Assembly (NCBI GenBank): GCA_963664045.2
Contig: CAXXGT010000017.1
Span: 336,625-400,624, forward strand
Direction of reading: 5' to 3'
DNA from: JAPPHA01 sp963664045
GTDB lineage: Bacteria > Pseudomonadota > Alphaproteobacteria > Rhodobacterales > Rhodobacteraceae
DNA: 64,000 nucleotides
Shown here: positions 54,751 through 62,755 of the stretch, in pieces
Layout: every line of letters starts with the position of its first letter
How positions within the stretch are numbered: the first letter of the stretch is position 1
Made by a program: the position numbers and the translations under genes
The notes under the pieces: generated by a model
Seen by the model: only the letters and a program-made list of their open reading frames with translations
The model's database searches: none
Told to the model about the DNA's origin: nothing

Positions 54751-55443
54751 TCATGCTGCGAGGGCCTGGCGGGTTGGTTTGGCGTTGTCATTTGCTGCCA
54801 GTGCGTTCCACGCGTGGCCGAACCGGCCTGACAGGATCAGTGCCCGGAAGGTCATGATCGCCTGGCCGCCCTCCATGCTCCATCGCATGCCCGAACCCTT
54901 GAATCTCTTGCACACGATGCTTTTGTTTGCGGCCTCCACCACACCGCTGCCGATCGGGAGATTGCGGTCCTGCAGGGCCCGGTAGCGCATGCGTGATCTG
55001 TTCTTGCGGAAGAATTCCAGCTCCCGCTCCACATCTCCACGGCCGCGGTGACAACTGTCCCGCAGGTAGCGTATGGCCCGGATGACCCGCTCCACCCCGT
55101 CGTGTTCGTTCATCAGCACACCGCGCCACTTCTGGAACCAGCTGTCCGGATCACGTGCAGATTGCGCGACGACATGAAGATGTTCGAGCGCGTGCCAGAC
55201 ATCCAGGACCTCCGCGTGCGGATCCAGCTTCGCAAGGAATTCCCAGTTCGACAGCGCCCCGTCAGCCGCCGCCACCAGCACCAGGTCCGGCCGCGCCTCC
55301 CGGATCTTCGCAACCTCGCTCAGGAGACGCGCCTTCAGGCTTGTCATCCCCGCCTCCGGCATGCGCGCCAGGCAAATGCCGGCAAGACGCGTTCCTTCCC
55401 TGTCGAGGAAGGACACCGTTCCGCAGGAGGCCTCGCGCCAGCA
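54751..55443 (-). pseudogene. ISKra4-family transposase C-terminal part, cut by IS66
   Basis: Contains LVLVAAADGALSNWEFLAKL, AEVLDVWHALEHLHVVAQSA (catalytic Asp, then WHA-EHL), NLPIGSGVVEAANKSIVCKR (Glu) and GMRWSMEGGQAIMTFRALIL. Together with 58747-59202 it makes one frame: joining at the target duplication gives RAEACWREASCGTVSF. It is only distantly similar to copies 1 and 2. Confidence 0.85.
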
Positions 55444-55541
55444 GTAAGCGGGTAAATGGCGACGTCTGATAATTCGGTTGCTCACGCGAGGGTTGGGTGG
55501 GGATAATTCCGGTCATTCATCAATGATCGGAGGAAATTGTC

Positions 55542-55826
55542 ATGTCAGGTTTGAATGGTTCGGCTGGTTCCCGTCGTGCGCCGGTGGTGCGCAGCGCAGA
55601 CGAGTGGAGCGGCATCATGGCGGACTTCGAGCGCTCGGGGCTGTCGCAACGGGAGTTTTGCGAGTCCCGTGGGCTGTCCTCGAAGACCTTCTCGAACTGG
55701 CGGTGCCGTCTCCGCCCTGGGGGCGGGAAGGGATCCTTTGTCGAGCTTGCGCCGCCGGTTTCCTCGGGCTGGGACGTCGAGCTTGACCTGGGCGACGGGG
55801 TTGTCCTGCGGGTTCGGCGGTCGTGA
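55542..55826 (+). CDS. tnpA: IS66 TnpA accessory protein, copy 2
   Basis: A 94-residue protein with the HTH region MADFERSGLSQREFCESRGL followed by SKTFSNWRCRLRPGGGKGSF. It is the first gene from the left end of the element, 98 bp inside the repeat, and shares the TGATG junction with tnpB. Same sequence as copy 1 throughout. Confidence 0.92.
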   Translation: MSGLNGSAGSRRAPVVRSADEWSGIMADFERSGLSQREFCESRGLSSKTFSNWRCRLRPGGGKGSFVELAPPVSSGWDVELDLGDGVVLRVRRS

Positions 55827-56188
55827 TGCTCGGCGGCTGGCCGCGGGGCGGCATCTGGCTGTCGACGGACCCGGCCGACATGCGGCGCAGTTTCGACGGG
55901 CTGTGCGCGCTGGTGTCGGGCCATCTCGGGTGCAATCCGGCCGATGGACGCTGGTACGTGTTCGTCAACCGGCGCCGGACCATCGTAAAGGTCCTGGGCT
56001 TCGAGCGGGGCGGCTTCTTCATCTGGTCCAAGCGCCTGGAGCAGGGCCTGTTCGCCCCGCCTCCGGCCTCCGGCCATGCGGCGCTTGCATTGTCTTCGAC
56101 CGAGTTGATGGCCCTGATCGACGGCATCGACGTCACCGTTCGCCGCCGTCGCAAGCGTTACGGCGGTCCCCGGCTGGCGTCCGGGTGA
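55826..56188 (+). CDS. tnpB: IS66 TnpB (Orf2) accessory protein, copy 2
   Basis: A 120-residue protein with STDPADMRRSFDGLCALVSG, NRRRTIVKVLGFERGGFFIW and SKRLEQGLFAPPPASG. Start ATG 55826 overlaps the tnpA stop; a GTG three bases earlier is also possible. Its last 31 bases are antisense to the end of tnpC, so coding of both C-termini is constrained. Confidence 0.93.
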   Translation: MLGGWPRGGIWLSTDPADMRRSFDGLCALVSGHLGCNPADGRWYVFVNRRRTIVKVLGFERGGFFIWSKRLEQGLFAPPPASGHAALALSSTELMALIDGIDVTVRRRRKRYGGPRLASG

Positions 56189-57891
56189 GCCCGGACGACG
56201 GTCATGTCGATGCTGCCGGTCATCGGGGTGTCGGCGAAGAGGTCCTTCCACAGGCGTGGCGTCAGTTCGTGGACCCGGTCGGCCGGATGGGTGTCGATGC
56301 GCTGGAAGACATCGCCCAGATAGGTTGCAGGGCTGATCCCGAGCAGGAAACAGGTGGCGACGAGGCTGTTGACGATCCCGACGTTCCGTGCGCCGGATTC
56401 TGTCCAGGAAAAAAGCCAGTTCTTCTGTCCCAGCTTGATGCGGCGCAGTGCGCGCTCGACACCATTCGAGTCGATCGGCACCAACGGGTCTTCGAGGAAC
56501 ACCTCGAGGGCCTGCTGGCGTTCGACGGCGTAGGTGACCGCCCGGCGGATCGGGTGCTTCGGCGTCAGCGCCGGGTCCCCGAGCGTCCGCTCACACCATT
56601 GCCAGAAGGCGTCGACCAGCGGGCGGGTGCGGGTGCGCCGCGCCTCCAGGCGTTCAGGCGGCGGCCGGGTACGGAATTCCTTCTCGATCCCGTACATGCC
56701 CCCGATCAGATCCAGCGCCTTCCCGGCGAACACCGGATGGTTGTCCAGCTGCTCCTCGAAATTGCGCCTCGTATGCGCCCAGCAATTTTGCTGCCTCACC
56801 GCCTCCCCCCGCGCCTCGGCGTAAGCCGCGTAGGCGCCGTAGCCGTCGCTGACCAGCGTGCCCTCGAAATCGCCGAGGAACCGCGCGACATGGTGGTGGG
56901 CGCGGGAGGGCGCGAAGTGGAACACCACTTCGTCCCGGTCGCCGAGCACCGGCCAGTAGTAGCATTGTTTCATCTTGCCCGGCCTGTCCGGGTCGCGCCC
57001 GGCCCGCACCGGCGTCTCGTCCATGACGATGACGGAACTTTCCAGAACCGAGCGGCACTGGGCCTCGAACACCGGCTCCAGCAGCGAGATCGCCCGGTTG
57101 GCCCAGCCACTCAGGGACTTGCGGCTGACGGTGATCCCGCTCTCGGCCAGCATCTGGTGCTGGCGGTAGAGGGGGAGATGCCAGGCGAACTTGTCGACCA
57201 GCATTCCGGCGATAAAGCTCACATCGGCGCAGGAGCTCTTGAACACGCCCTCGACGGCCGGGGCGCAGACCAGGGCGCCGGAGGATCTGATCTTCGCCTT
57301 CTTGTAATGGTAACGCAGCACCACGTGGCGGATCGGCACCGATGCCAGCTTGCAGCACACCCGCTCGGAGATGATGTCGTATTCACCCTCCGCCAGCCCC
57401 TCGATCTCCGGCGGCATCACGTCGATGTCGATCACCGTCGCCTCGGGGCCGAAGCGCAGCCCGGTGCCGTTGACGGCATCGCCACGATCCTTCTTGCGCC
57501 CGTTGACGCCGCCCCGGGGCTTCTTTTCGGCTTTCTTTTCGGCCTCGCCTTTCCTTTCGGCTTCGGGCTCATCCTCCCCGGCATCCGGCGATGCGGCGCC
57601 ATCGGAGGCGGCGTCGGCGTTGCGGCGCTTCTCCGAGCGCCGGCCGTACTGCTGGCGCTCGTAGCGGGCGAGCTGGTCGCGAAGCGCACTGTTCTTCGCC
57701 ACTTCCTCGGTGAGCTTGTCCTGTAGCGCGGCAATGATCGTCGACTGCGTCCCGGCAAGCCCGAACAACTCCCTGAACAGGGAGACAGCCCCCCGCAGCA
57801 GGCCGCCGCCGCCCAGCCCCGCGAACTCCGCATGGAGCCCGTCGAGCCTCTGGCGGACCGCATCCGGGTCGTGAGGGTCGATCCCGCTCAT
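56158..57891 (-). CDS. tnpC: IS66 TnpC transposase, copy 2, uninterrupted
   Basis: A 577-residue DDE transposase. In order: coiled region LQDKLTEEVAKNSALRDQLA, YERQQYGRRSEKRRNAD, an acidic/basic linker (EAERKGEAEKKAEKKPRGG), zinc-finger region ISERVCCKLASV, VIVMDETPVRAGRDPDRPGK (first Asp), SDGYGAYAAY (second Asp), QQNCWAHTRRNFEEQ and VPIDSNGVERALRRIKLGQK (Glu). The ATG overlaps the methyltransferase stop (ATGA). It is on the strand opposite to tnpA-tnpB, unlike the usual IS66 plan. The first 70 residues differ from copy 1 more than the rest. Confidence 0.93.
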   Translation of the reverse strand: MSGIDPHDPDAVRQRLDGLHAEFAGLGGGGLLRGAVSLFRELFGLAGTQSTIIAALQDKLTEEVAKNSALRDQLARYERQQYGRRSEKRRNADAASDGAASPDAGEDEPEAERKGEAEKKAEKKPRGGVNGRKKDRGDAVNGTGLRFGPEATVIDIDVMPPEIEGLAEGEYDIISERVCCKLASVPIRHVVLRYHYKKAKIRSSGALVCAPAVEGVFKSSCADVSFIAGMLVDKFAWHLPLYRQHQMLAESGITVSRKSLSGWANRAISLLEPVFEAQCRSVLESSVIVMDETPVRAGRDPDRPGKMKQCYYWPVLGDRDEVVFHFAPSRAHHHVARFLGDFEGTLVSDGYGAYAAYAEARGEAVRQQNCWAHTRRNFEEQLDNHPVFAGKALDLIGGMYGIEKEFRTRPPPERLEARRTRTRPLVDAFWQWCERTLGDPALTPKHPIRRAVTYAVERQQALEVFLEDPLVPIDSNGVERALRRIKLGQKNWLFSWTESGARNVGIVNSLVATCFLLGISPATYLGDVFQRIDTHPADRVHELTPRLWKDLFADTPMTGSIDMTVVRAHPDASRGPP

Positions 57892-58553
57892 TCCTCCGCC
57901 TCCTCCGCCATGATCGCCGCCAGCACCGCCAGGCGCTCGCCCCGGGGCATCGCCGCGTAGCGCCGCCCCCAGCTCGCCGCCTTGCGCTTGACGGTCTGAC
58001 GGTGGGTGAAATTCCGTCCGGCGAAGGCCGCCCAGTGCACCCGGTCGGGCGCGAAGTTGAACCACAGCTTCTCGGTGACGATGCAGGACTGGTTGTTGAC
58101 CTGGATCTCCAGCGAATGCCAGTCGGAGAGGTGTTCGTCGTAGAGCCGGGACGGATAGCCGGAGACCATCGCCGAACAGGGCAGCGACTTCAGGATGCCG
58201 AGAAGCTCCACATGGTCGGCGTCCGTATAGTCGTAACGGTAGCGGCGCTGCGACTTGCGCGCAGACTGCACGTAGGGCGGGTCGGCATAGACCAGCTCGC
58301 GGCCGTCGAAGTCGAAATCAGACAGGAACGCGTGGCAGCAACCATGGTGAAGCTCGACCGGATAGGCGCAGCTGAAGGTGTCGATGGCCCGGCGGTTGAG
58401 ATCGATGCCGATGTTCCTGAGCGCCGGAGGCTTGCGCTTCATGATGGCGCCGCCCCCAAGATGTGTCTCAATATATGCGACATGCGGCGGACACATCGCG
58501 ATGAGCGGTTGGCAAAGACCAGAGGTCGCTTTCGATCCAAACCATGCGCCCAT
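57888..58553 (-). CDS. D12-class DNA adenine methyltransferase carried by IS66, copy 2
   Basis: A 221-residue protein with YIETHLGGGAIMKRKPPALR (motif I), IGIDLNRRAID (motif II), ELVYADPPYVQSARKSQRRY (motif IV, DPPY) and VSGYPSRLYDEHLSDW. It is upstream of, and translationally coupled to, tnpC. The noncoding 185 bp between its start and the right end should hold the promoter; GGGGAGAACGGCC precedes the ATG. Differences from copy 1 are spread through the protein but spare DPPY and the basic C-terminus, suggesting selection for activity. Confidence 0.9.
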   Translation of the reverse strand: MGAWFGSKATSGLCQPLIAMCPPHVAYIETHLGGGAIMKRKPPALRNIGIDLNRRAIDTFSCAYPVELHHGCCHAFLSDFDFDGRELVYADPPYVQSARKSQRRYRYDYTDADHVELLGILKSLPCSAMVSGYPSRLYDEHLSDWHSLEIQVNNQSCIVTEKLWFNFAPDRVHWAAFAGRNFTHRQTVKRKAASWGRRYAAMPRGERLAVLAAIMAEEAEE

Positions 58554-58746
58554 GGCCGTTCTCCCCGATGATTCGTCTTGATTCGCCGGGAATAGCCCCG
58601 GCGCCCTATCGTGTCAAACGGAAAAAACGGCGCAGCAGCAGCAAATTGGAGAATGTCAGGCCGCAGGATCGGCCGCAGCCGACAGGACGAAACCAGAAAC
58701 CAGGCGAAATCAACAGACGTCGCCGTTTACCCGCTTACCGCCAGCA

Positions 58747-59202
58747 GGCCTCCGCCCGCCCATCCTCGCCGGGACGCATCGGGACCATCACGCCATCCAG
58801 CGAAATCGCCGCCGAAACCGCCGCGCCCGGAATGCCTTCGGCCTCCCGCACCTGGGGTATCACCGTCTCCTCGGCCGTGCTCCAGTGTTCATGCACCGCA
58901 GTCACCAGATCCTGCAGCGCACTCGCCGACGGCGTCATCGCGCCGGCCTTCTGCAGCAGCTGTTCCGCATCCTGGTAGGTGCAGTGTGCCACGGTCATCA
59001 CCGCCGCCTCCGCCGCCGGCCGCGTCATCCAGCCTCCCATCAGCCCGAGGCTCTCGTCCACCGGCATCCATGACACTGGCGCGCCGCGGCTGCGAAAGCG
59101 GCTGCGCTCATAGCTCACCTCCCCGAGCAGTGTCATGATGGTCTTGTGAGTGGCGCCGGCCCGGTACCAGGGCTTGTCGTCCCGCATCAGCCGCGTCGGC
59201 AA
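58747..59202 (-). pseudogene. ISKra4-family transposase N-terminal part, cut by IS66
   Basis: From ATG 59202 the frame reads TRLMRDDKPWYRAGATHKTI, LLGEVSYERSRFRSRGAPVS, CTYQDAEQLLQKAGAMTPSA and ISLDGVMVPMRPGEDGRAEA before IS66. Normal family members have a longer N-terminus; an overlapping frame upstream (59335-59190) may hold it, implying another frameshift. Confidence 0.75.
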
Positions 59203-59945
59203 TTTCGGAAATGTCGGGAGTGTTGGACAACGCTGAACCCGTGTGCGAAAGTGTCATTGGGAATGCTCCTTGCTCCGGCCAAGCGCCGGTCTCTACAATT
59301 AACCGCACGATAGCGATGTCGTGCGGAAGGAACATTCCCGAAATCCCCCGATGGTGACAAAATTCCGCGCCAACCCGAAATCATGTCACCTCGACCGGCC
59401 AAATCACGCCTAAACACCCGCTTTCGCCTGATTCGCAGCGGTCAAATCCATCGATCCATGCCAAATCATGTCGCCATCCGGGATTCACACCCGACAGAGC
59501 CATCGGGGTTGCCTCCATAGGTCGTGTTGCGTACAACTACACCATACCTAGTGACAGCCCCGATCGCCAGGATTACCTGAACAGAATCGTCGACTTCAGG
59601 CGAAAAATCGCGTCTTCAGCGGGTTTTGCAAGAGGCTCAGTCCTTATTTTGTTTTTTGCATGGTTCTATTTCTACGCTCTGCCGAGGGCGCTCAGAAATT
59701 AGGATTGTTTGCGATATTGACCCGGTCAGTCTCCATCTCACAGGCCTGTTCCCGGCGGAAAATGCCCGGAACCCGGGTTTTCATCCGCTCCCGGCCGGCA
59801 GCAAGGCCATGGCGCCGATGATGATCGCGGGTGCGGCGGCAATGGTTCCCGCCAGCCAGCGGGTGTTTGCCGTTCCTCTCGGCCCCGGGATCCGGAACGT
59901 GAAAATCTACTACCCAAGCGTTTGGGTTTCTGCTAAGCTTGTCCC
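59203..59945. other. Intergenic stretch, element debris
   Basis: About 740 bases. 59203-59420 is the 5' end of the third ISKra4-type element, with repeats such as GGTGACAAAATTCCGC. A stretch near 59600-59640 (GCGGGTTTTGCAAGAGGCTC) looks like another IS end but no gene accompanies it. Nothing else is supported. Confidence 0.35.
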
Positions 59946-60194
59946 ATGCCGACTGTCTTGCGTCTCGACGGGCTTCGGGTTGCGATCTATCCGAATGATC
60001 ACCGGCCCGCCCATGTCCATGTGATCGGGGCAGGACGCGAGGCTGTCTTCTTCCTGAACTGCCCGTCCGGGCCAGCAGAACTGCGGGAAGTCCACGGCTT
60101 CAACCGGCAGGAGACGGGACGCATCGAGAACAGCCTGGCCGCGCACCTGCCAGACCTGTGCCAGAAATGGAGTGAGATTCATGGCCATCACTGA
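59946..60194 (+). CDS. DUF4160 domain protein
   Basis: An 82-residue protein: TVLRLDGLRVAIYPNDHRPA and HVHVIGAGREAVFFLNCPSG match DUF4160 (R-y-nDH-P-HvH motif). It overlaps the DUF2442 gene by 14 bp. The pair is a recurring small two-gene unit, often listed as a putative toxin-antitoxin module; activity is unproven. Confidence 0.85.
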   Translation: MPTVLRLDGLRVAIYPNDHRPAHVHVIGAGREAVFFLNCPSGPAELREVHGFNRQETGRIENSLAAHLPDLCQKWSEIHGHH

Positions 60195-60600
60195 ACAGAA
60201 CTTCGCCCGGGCCGAGGCGGCAGGCGCCGCCTTGCGCCAGAAGGTCTTCGCCACCGCGGCCCGCTATGACCGGAAAGCCTCCCGCCTGCTCGTCAGCCTG
60301 AACAATGGCGTCGAGCTGGCCGTGCCCGGACACCTGCTCGAAGGCCTGGCAGGAGCCGATCCCGACACGCTCTCCGAAATCGAACTTTCCCCTTCCGGCC
60401 TCGGCCTCCACTGGCCAGCCCTTGATGCCGACATCTACGTGCCTGCGCTGCTTGCCGGCGTGTTCGGCTCCCGATCGTGGATGGCATCCGTACTCGGCAC
60501 GAAAGGCGGCAAGGTGAGCACTCCGGAAAAGGCCGCCGCCGCGCGCGTCAATGGACTGAAGGGCGGGCGCCCGGCCAGGCCGAAAGCCCGGAAACTCTAG
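60181..60600 (+). CDS. DUF2442 domain protein
   Basis: A 139-residue protein beginning MAITEQNFARAEAAGAALRQ. The DUF2442 core is LLVSLNNGVELAVPGHLLEG, then IELSPSGLGLHWPALDADIY and VPALLAGVFGSRSWMA, followed by a basic tail (RVNGLKGGRPARPKARKL) that may bind nucleic acid. Start ATG 60181 lies within the DUF4160 gene, suggesting translational coupling. Confidence 0.85.
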   Translation: MAITEQNFARAEAAGAALRQKVFATAARYDRKASRLLVSLNNGVELAVPGHLLEGLAGADPDTLSEIELSPSGLGLHWPALDADIYVPALLAGVFGSRSWMASVLGTKGGKVSTPEKAAAARVNGLKGGRPARPKARKL

Positions 60601-60793
60601 GAAACCAGCGCGAAGGCGCGGGGGAAGAAGCTCGGCCGCCAACCAGGACAGCGGCCAAAATCGGACAAGCTCGCACCGAAGGTCCTTCAGGCCGTCAGCG
60701 AGGGACGAAGTTACCGCTGGATCGCCCCGTGACCTCGGAATCAGCAAGAATACCGTCCTCGACGTCGTAAAACGGCACAGGCAAGCCGGATAA
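60601..60793 (+). pseudogene. Serine resolvase C-terminal remnant
   Basis: After GARGKKLGRQPGQRP-like basic sequence come PKVLQAVSEGRSYRWIA and, one base out of frame, RDLGISKNTVLDVVKRHRQA before a stop. This is the C-terminal helix-turn-helix of a resolvase/invertase with a frameshift and no catalytic domain. Confidence 0.6.
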
Positions 60794-60973
60794 ATGCGCA
60801 TTCTCGCAGCGCTCAGCATCAAATGCGCGGAAATCGACCGTGAATGTGACGAGAGGCGAAGACAAAATGCTTGGAGTGTCATTTCGTCCTCTACCGGAAT
60901 CGACCCCCATTGCGGCGATCTCGATGGATCTGAATAAATGCCCGATATGGAACACGGTCGCTGAGGATGCCTG

Positions 60974-61704
60974 ATGCAAGCCTATATCGATGACAGCATG
61001 AGTGATGGCCGGGTCCTGGTTTTCGGGGACTGATCGCATCAGCCGAAAGGTGGGAGGCGTTTACGAGCGACTGGCAACGGTGCCTGGACCAAGCGCCCTG
61101 GAATGTTTTCAAGATGAGAAAGGTCAGGCAGCGCTGTAGCCCCGGAAAATGCGAGGCCGCAAAACGGCACGACCAAACGATCCGCGACCACGTGCAAGGC
61201 GGGATCTGCTGTGCAGTCCCGATTGTCCCGCTAAAGGCTGGCGTTGCTCGCCGCGGGCTGACGAATAGAGAGGTTGCCAACCCGTACTATTGGGCTTCCA
61301 TCCGCATCATGAATGGCCTGGCCCAACATCAACGGGAATGGGGATTAAATGAACCCGTCGATTTCATCTTCGACGAACGCCCGGAGAAGGAGAAAAACAT
61401 CATTCTGGATGCATGGAACGAAGTCTATTGTCCGACCGCCCCGGATGACATCCTTGCCGTAACCGGAAAACAACCGGTGTTTGCAAACGACGAGCAGGTT
61501 TTGCCCCTGCAAGCCGCCGACATGTGGGCTTGGTGGTGCCGGAAAATGTGGATCGATAACGACGGCATGATCCCGGGGGACAGCTTTCCAATTCCGTGGG
61601 GGAAGGTCGGCGACATTGCTCAAATGATTCTGGACGTGTCGACGGACACCATGAACCACATACTTTGCCAGGCGGCGGAAGTGGCCAAAGCACATCCACA
61701 ATAA
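60974..61704 (+). pseudogene. DUF3800 protein with frameshift
   Basis: MQAYIDDSMSDGRVLVFGG is the DUF3800 start, carrying the conserved acidic YIDDS. A missing base near 61030 breaks it; the next frame continues IASAERWEAFTSDWQRCLDQ, ANPYYWASIRIMNGLAQHQR, EPVDFIFDERPEKEKNIILD and EQVLPLQAADMWAWWCRKMW, the conserved DF-fD and LQ-ADm-A motifs. Restored length is about 243 residues, the family norm. DUF3800 proteins have an RNase H-like fold and are frequent near mobile elements. Confidence 0.8.
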
Positions 61705-61792
61705 ACGCATCCAACGCGTGGACATCCACCGGCCGGAGCCCTTTCAAAGTTCCACACTTGTATAGGTGATCCGGTTTGTGTATGCGTCGGGC

Positions 61793-62755
61793 ATGCAGGT
61801 CGGTCTCCGCCATTTCGATTCGCAGACGCTTGACTGGCTCGCCGGCGCCTTGCGTTCCGGCGAGCACACCCGTCACGCCCTGACCCGTGAGCTGTGCGAG
61901 CGCACCGGCTGGCGCAACGCCCTCGGCCGCCTGTGCCTGTCGGCGGCGGCGAAGGCGCTGCCTGCGCTCGCGGAGCGCGTGGGGATCGAGCTTCCGCCCG
62001 CGCGCGCGGTGCCGGATCCGACGGTCGCTCCCGCCGTCCCGGCCGGAGACGTTCCCGACACCAGGGTGGCCTGCGCGCTGGAGGAGTTCGGCCCCGTCTC
62101 GCTTGACCCGGTGGGCGCCGCCGCCGACCGCCGTCTCTGGGAGGCGATGATGGAGGCGCGCCATCCTCTGGGATGGGCGCGGCCTCCCGGTGGCCAGATG
62201 CGCTACTGGATCCGCTCGGAGCGTCACGGCGTCCTCGGCGGGATCGGCTTCGGGTCGGCGACCTGGCAGCTCCGGGCGCGGGACGAATGGATCGGATGGT
62301 CCGCCGACGCCCGTGCCGCCAACATCGGGCGCGTCATCTGCAACCATCGTTTCCTTCTGCTCGCCGGCGTGCGCGTCCACGGCCTCGCGTCGCAGGTCCT
62401 GCGCATGGCCGCGCGGAAGGTGGCGGACGACTGGGAATCCCGCTATTCTGTGCGCCCGGTGGCGGCCTACACCCATGTCGGCCCGGAGCACAGCGGATAC
62501 TGCTACCATCGCGCGGGCTGGATCGTCGCCGGGCGCACCGGCGGACGCAGGGCGCGGCCGGCACGGTGCGGGTCCTGGCGCTGGCGGACGGTTGGCGGAC
62601 GACGCTCCGCCATGTGGAACGCCGCCCGGTCGGGGCGCTGGCCGGCGCATATGACGGCGCGGACGCGGACTGGGCGGAGAGGGAGTACGGACGCACGGGC
62701 CACACCGACGGGCGGGTGCGCGACCGCATCGTCCGGATGGGCCGGTCCTGGCTGA
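61793..62755 (+). pseudogene. DruA-like (DUF4338) domain, out of frame with a Tn5-type transposase
   Basis: From ATG 61793: SGEHTRHALTRELCERTGWR (N-terminal helical region), MEARHPLGWARPPGGQMRYW, ARDEWIGWSADARAANIGRV, CNHRFLLLAGVRVHGLASQV and YCYHRAGWIVAGRTGGRRAR. After about 62555 the frame loses meaning and ends at 62755, while the adjacent frame continues as transposase. A GTG at 61766 is an alternative start. The domain itself is complete. Confidence 0.82.

Larger units (their letters stand above)
55444..58738. mobile_element. IS66-family element with methyltransferase gene, copy 2
   Basis: A complete 3295-bp element. The ends are GTAAGCGGGTAAATGGCGACG and, reverse complemented, GTAAGCGGGTAAACGGCGACG. 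The 8-bp target duplication CGCCAGCA lies at 55436-55443 and 58739-58746. Gene order is tnpA and tnpB on plus, tnpC and methyltransferase on minus, converging with a 31-bp overlap of tnpB and tnpC. All four reading frames are intact, so this copy may be active. Confidence 0.95.
54715..59421 (-). mobile_element. Third ISKra4-family element, split by IS66 (borders tentative)
   Basis: A transposase distinct from copies 1 and 2 lies at 54751-55443 plus 58747-59202. Weak end similarity (GGGGTGTAAA at 54716; GGGTGTTTAG reading inward from 59420) suggests the borders, but no target duplication was found. Confidence 0.35.

Noticed and set aside
55555..57726. A 723-codon plus-strand open frame across IS66 copy 2
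   Set aside because: It is antisense to tnpC and out of frame with tnpA/tnpB; the composition is arginine/alanine-rich without family likeness. The opposite-strand tnpC has all IS66 motifs.
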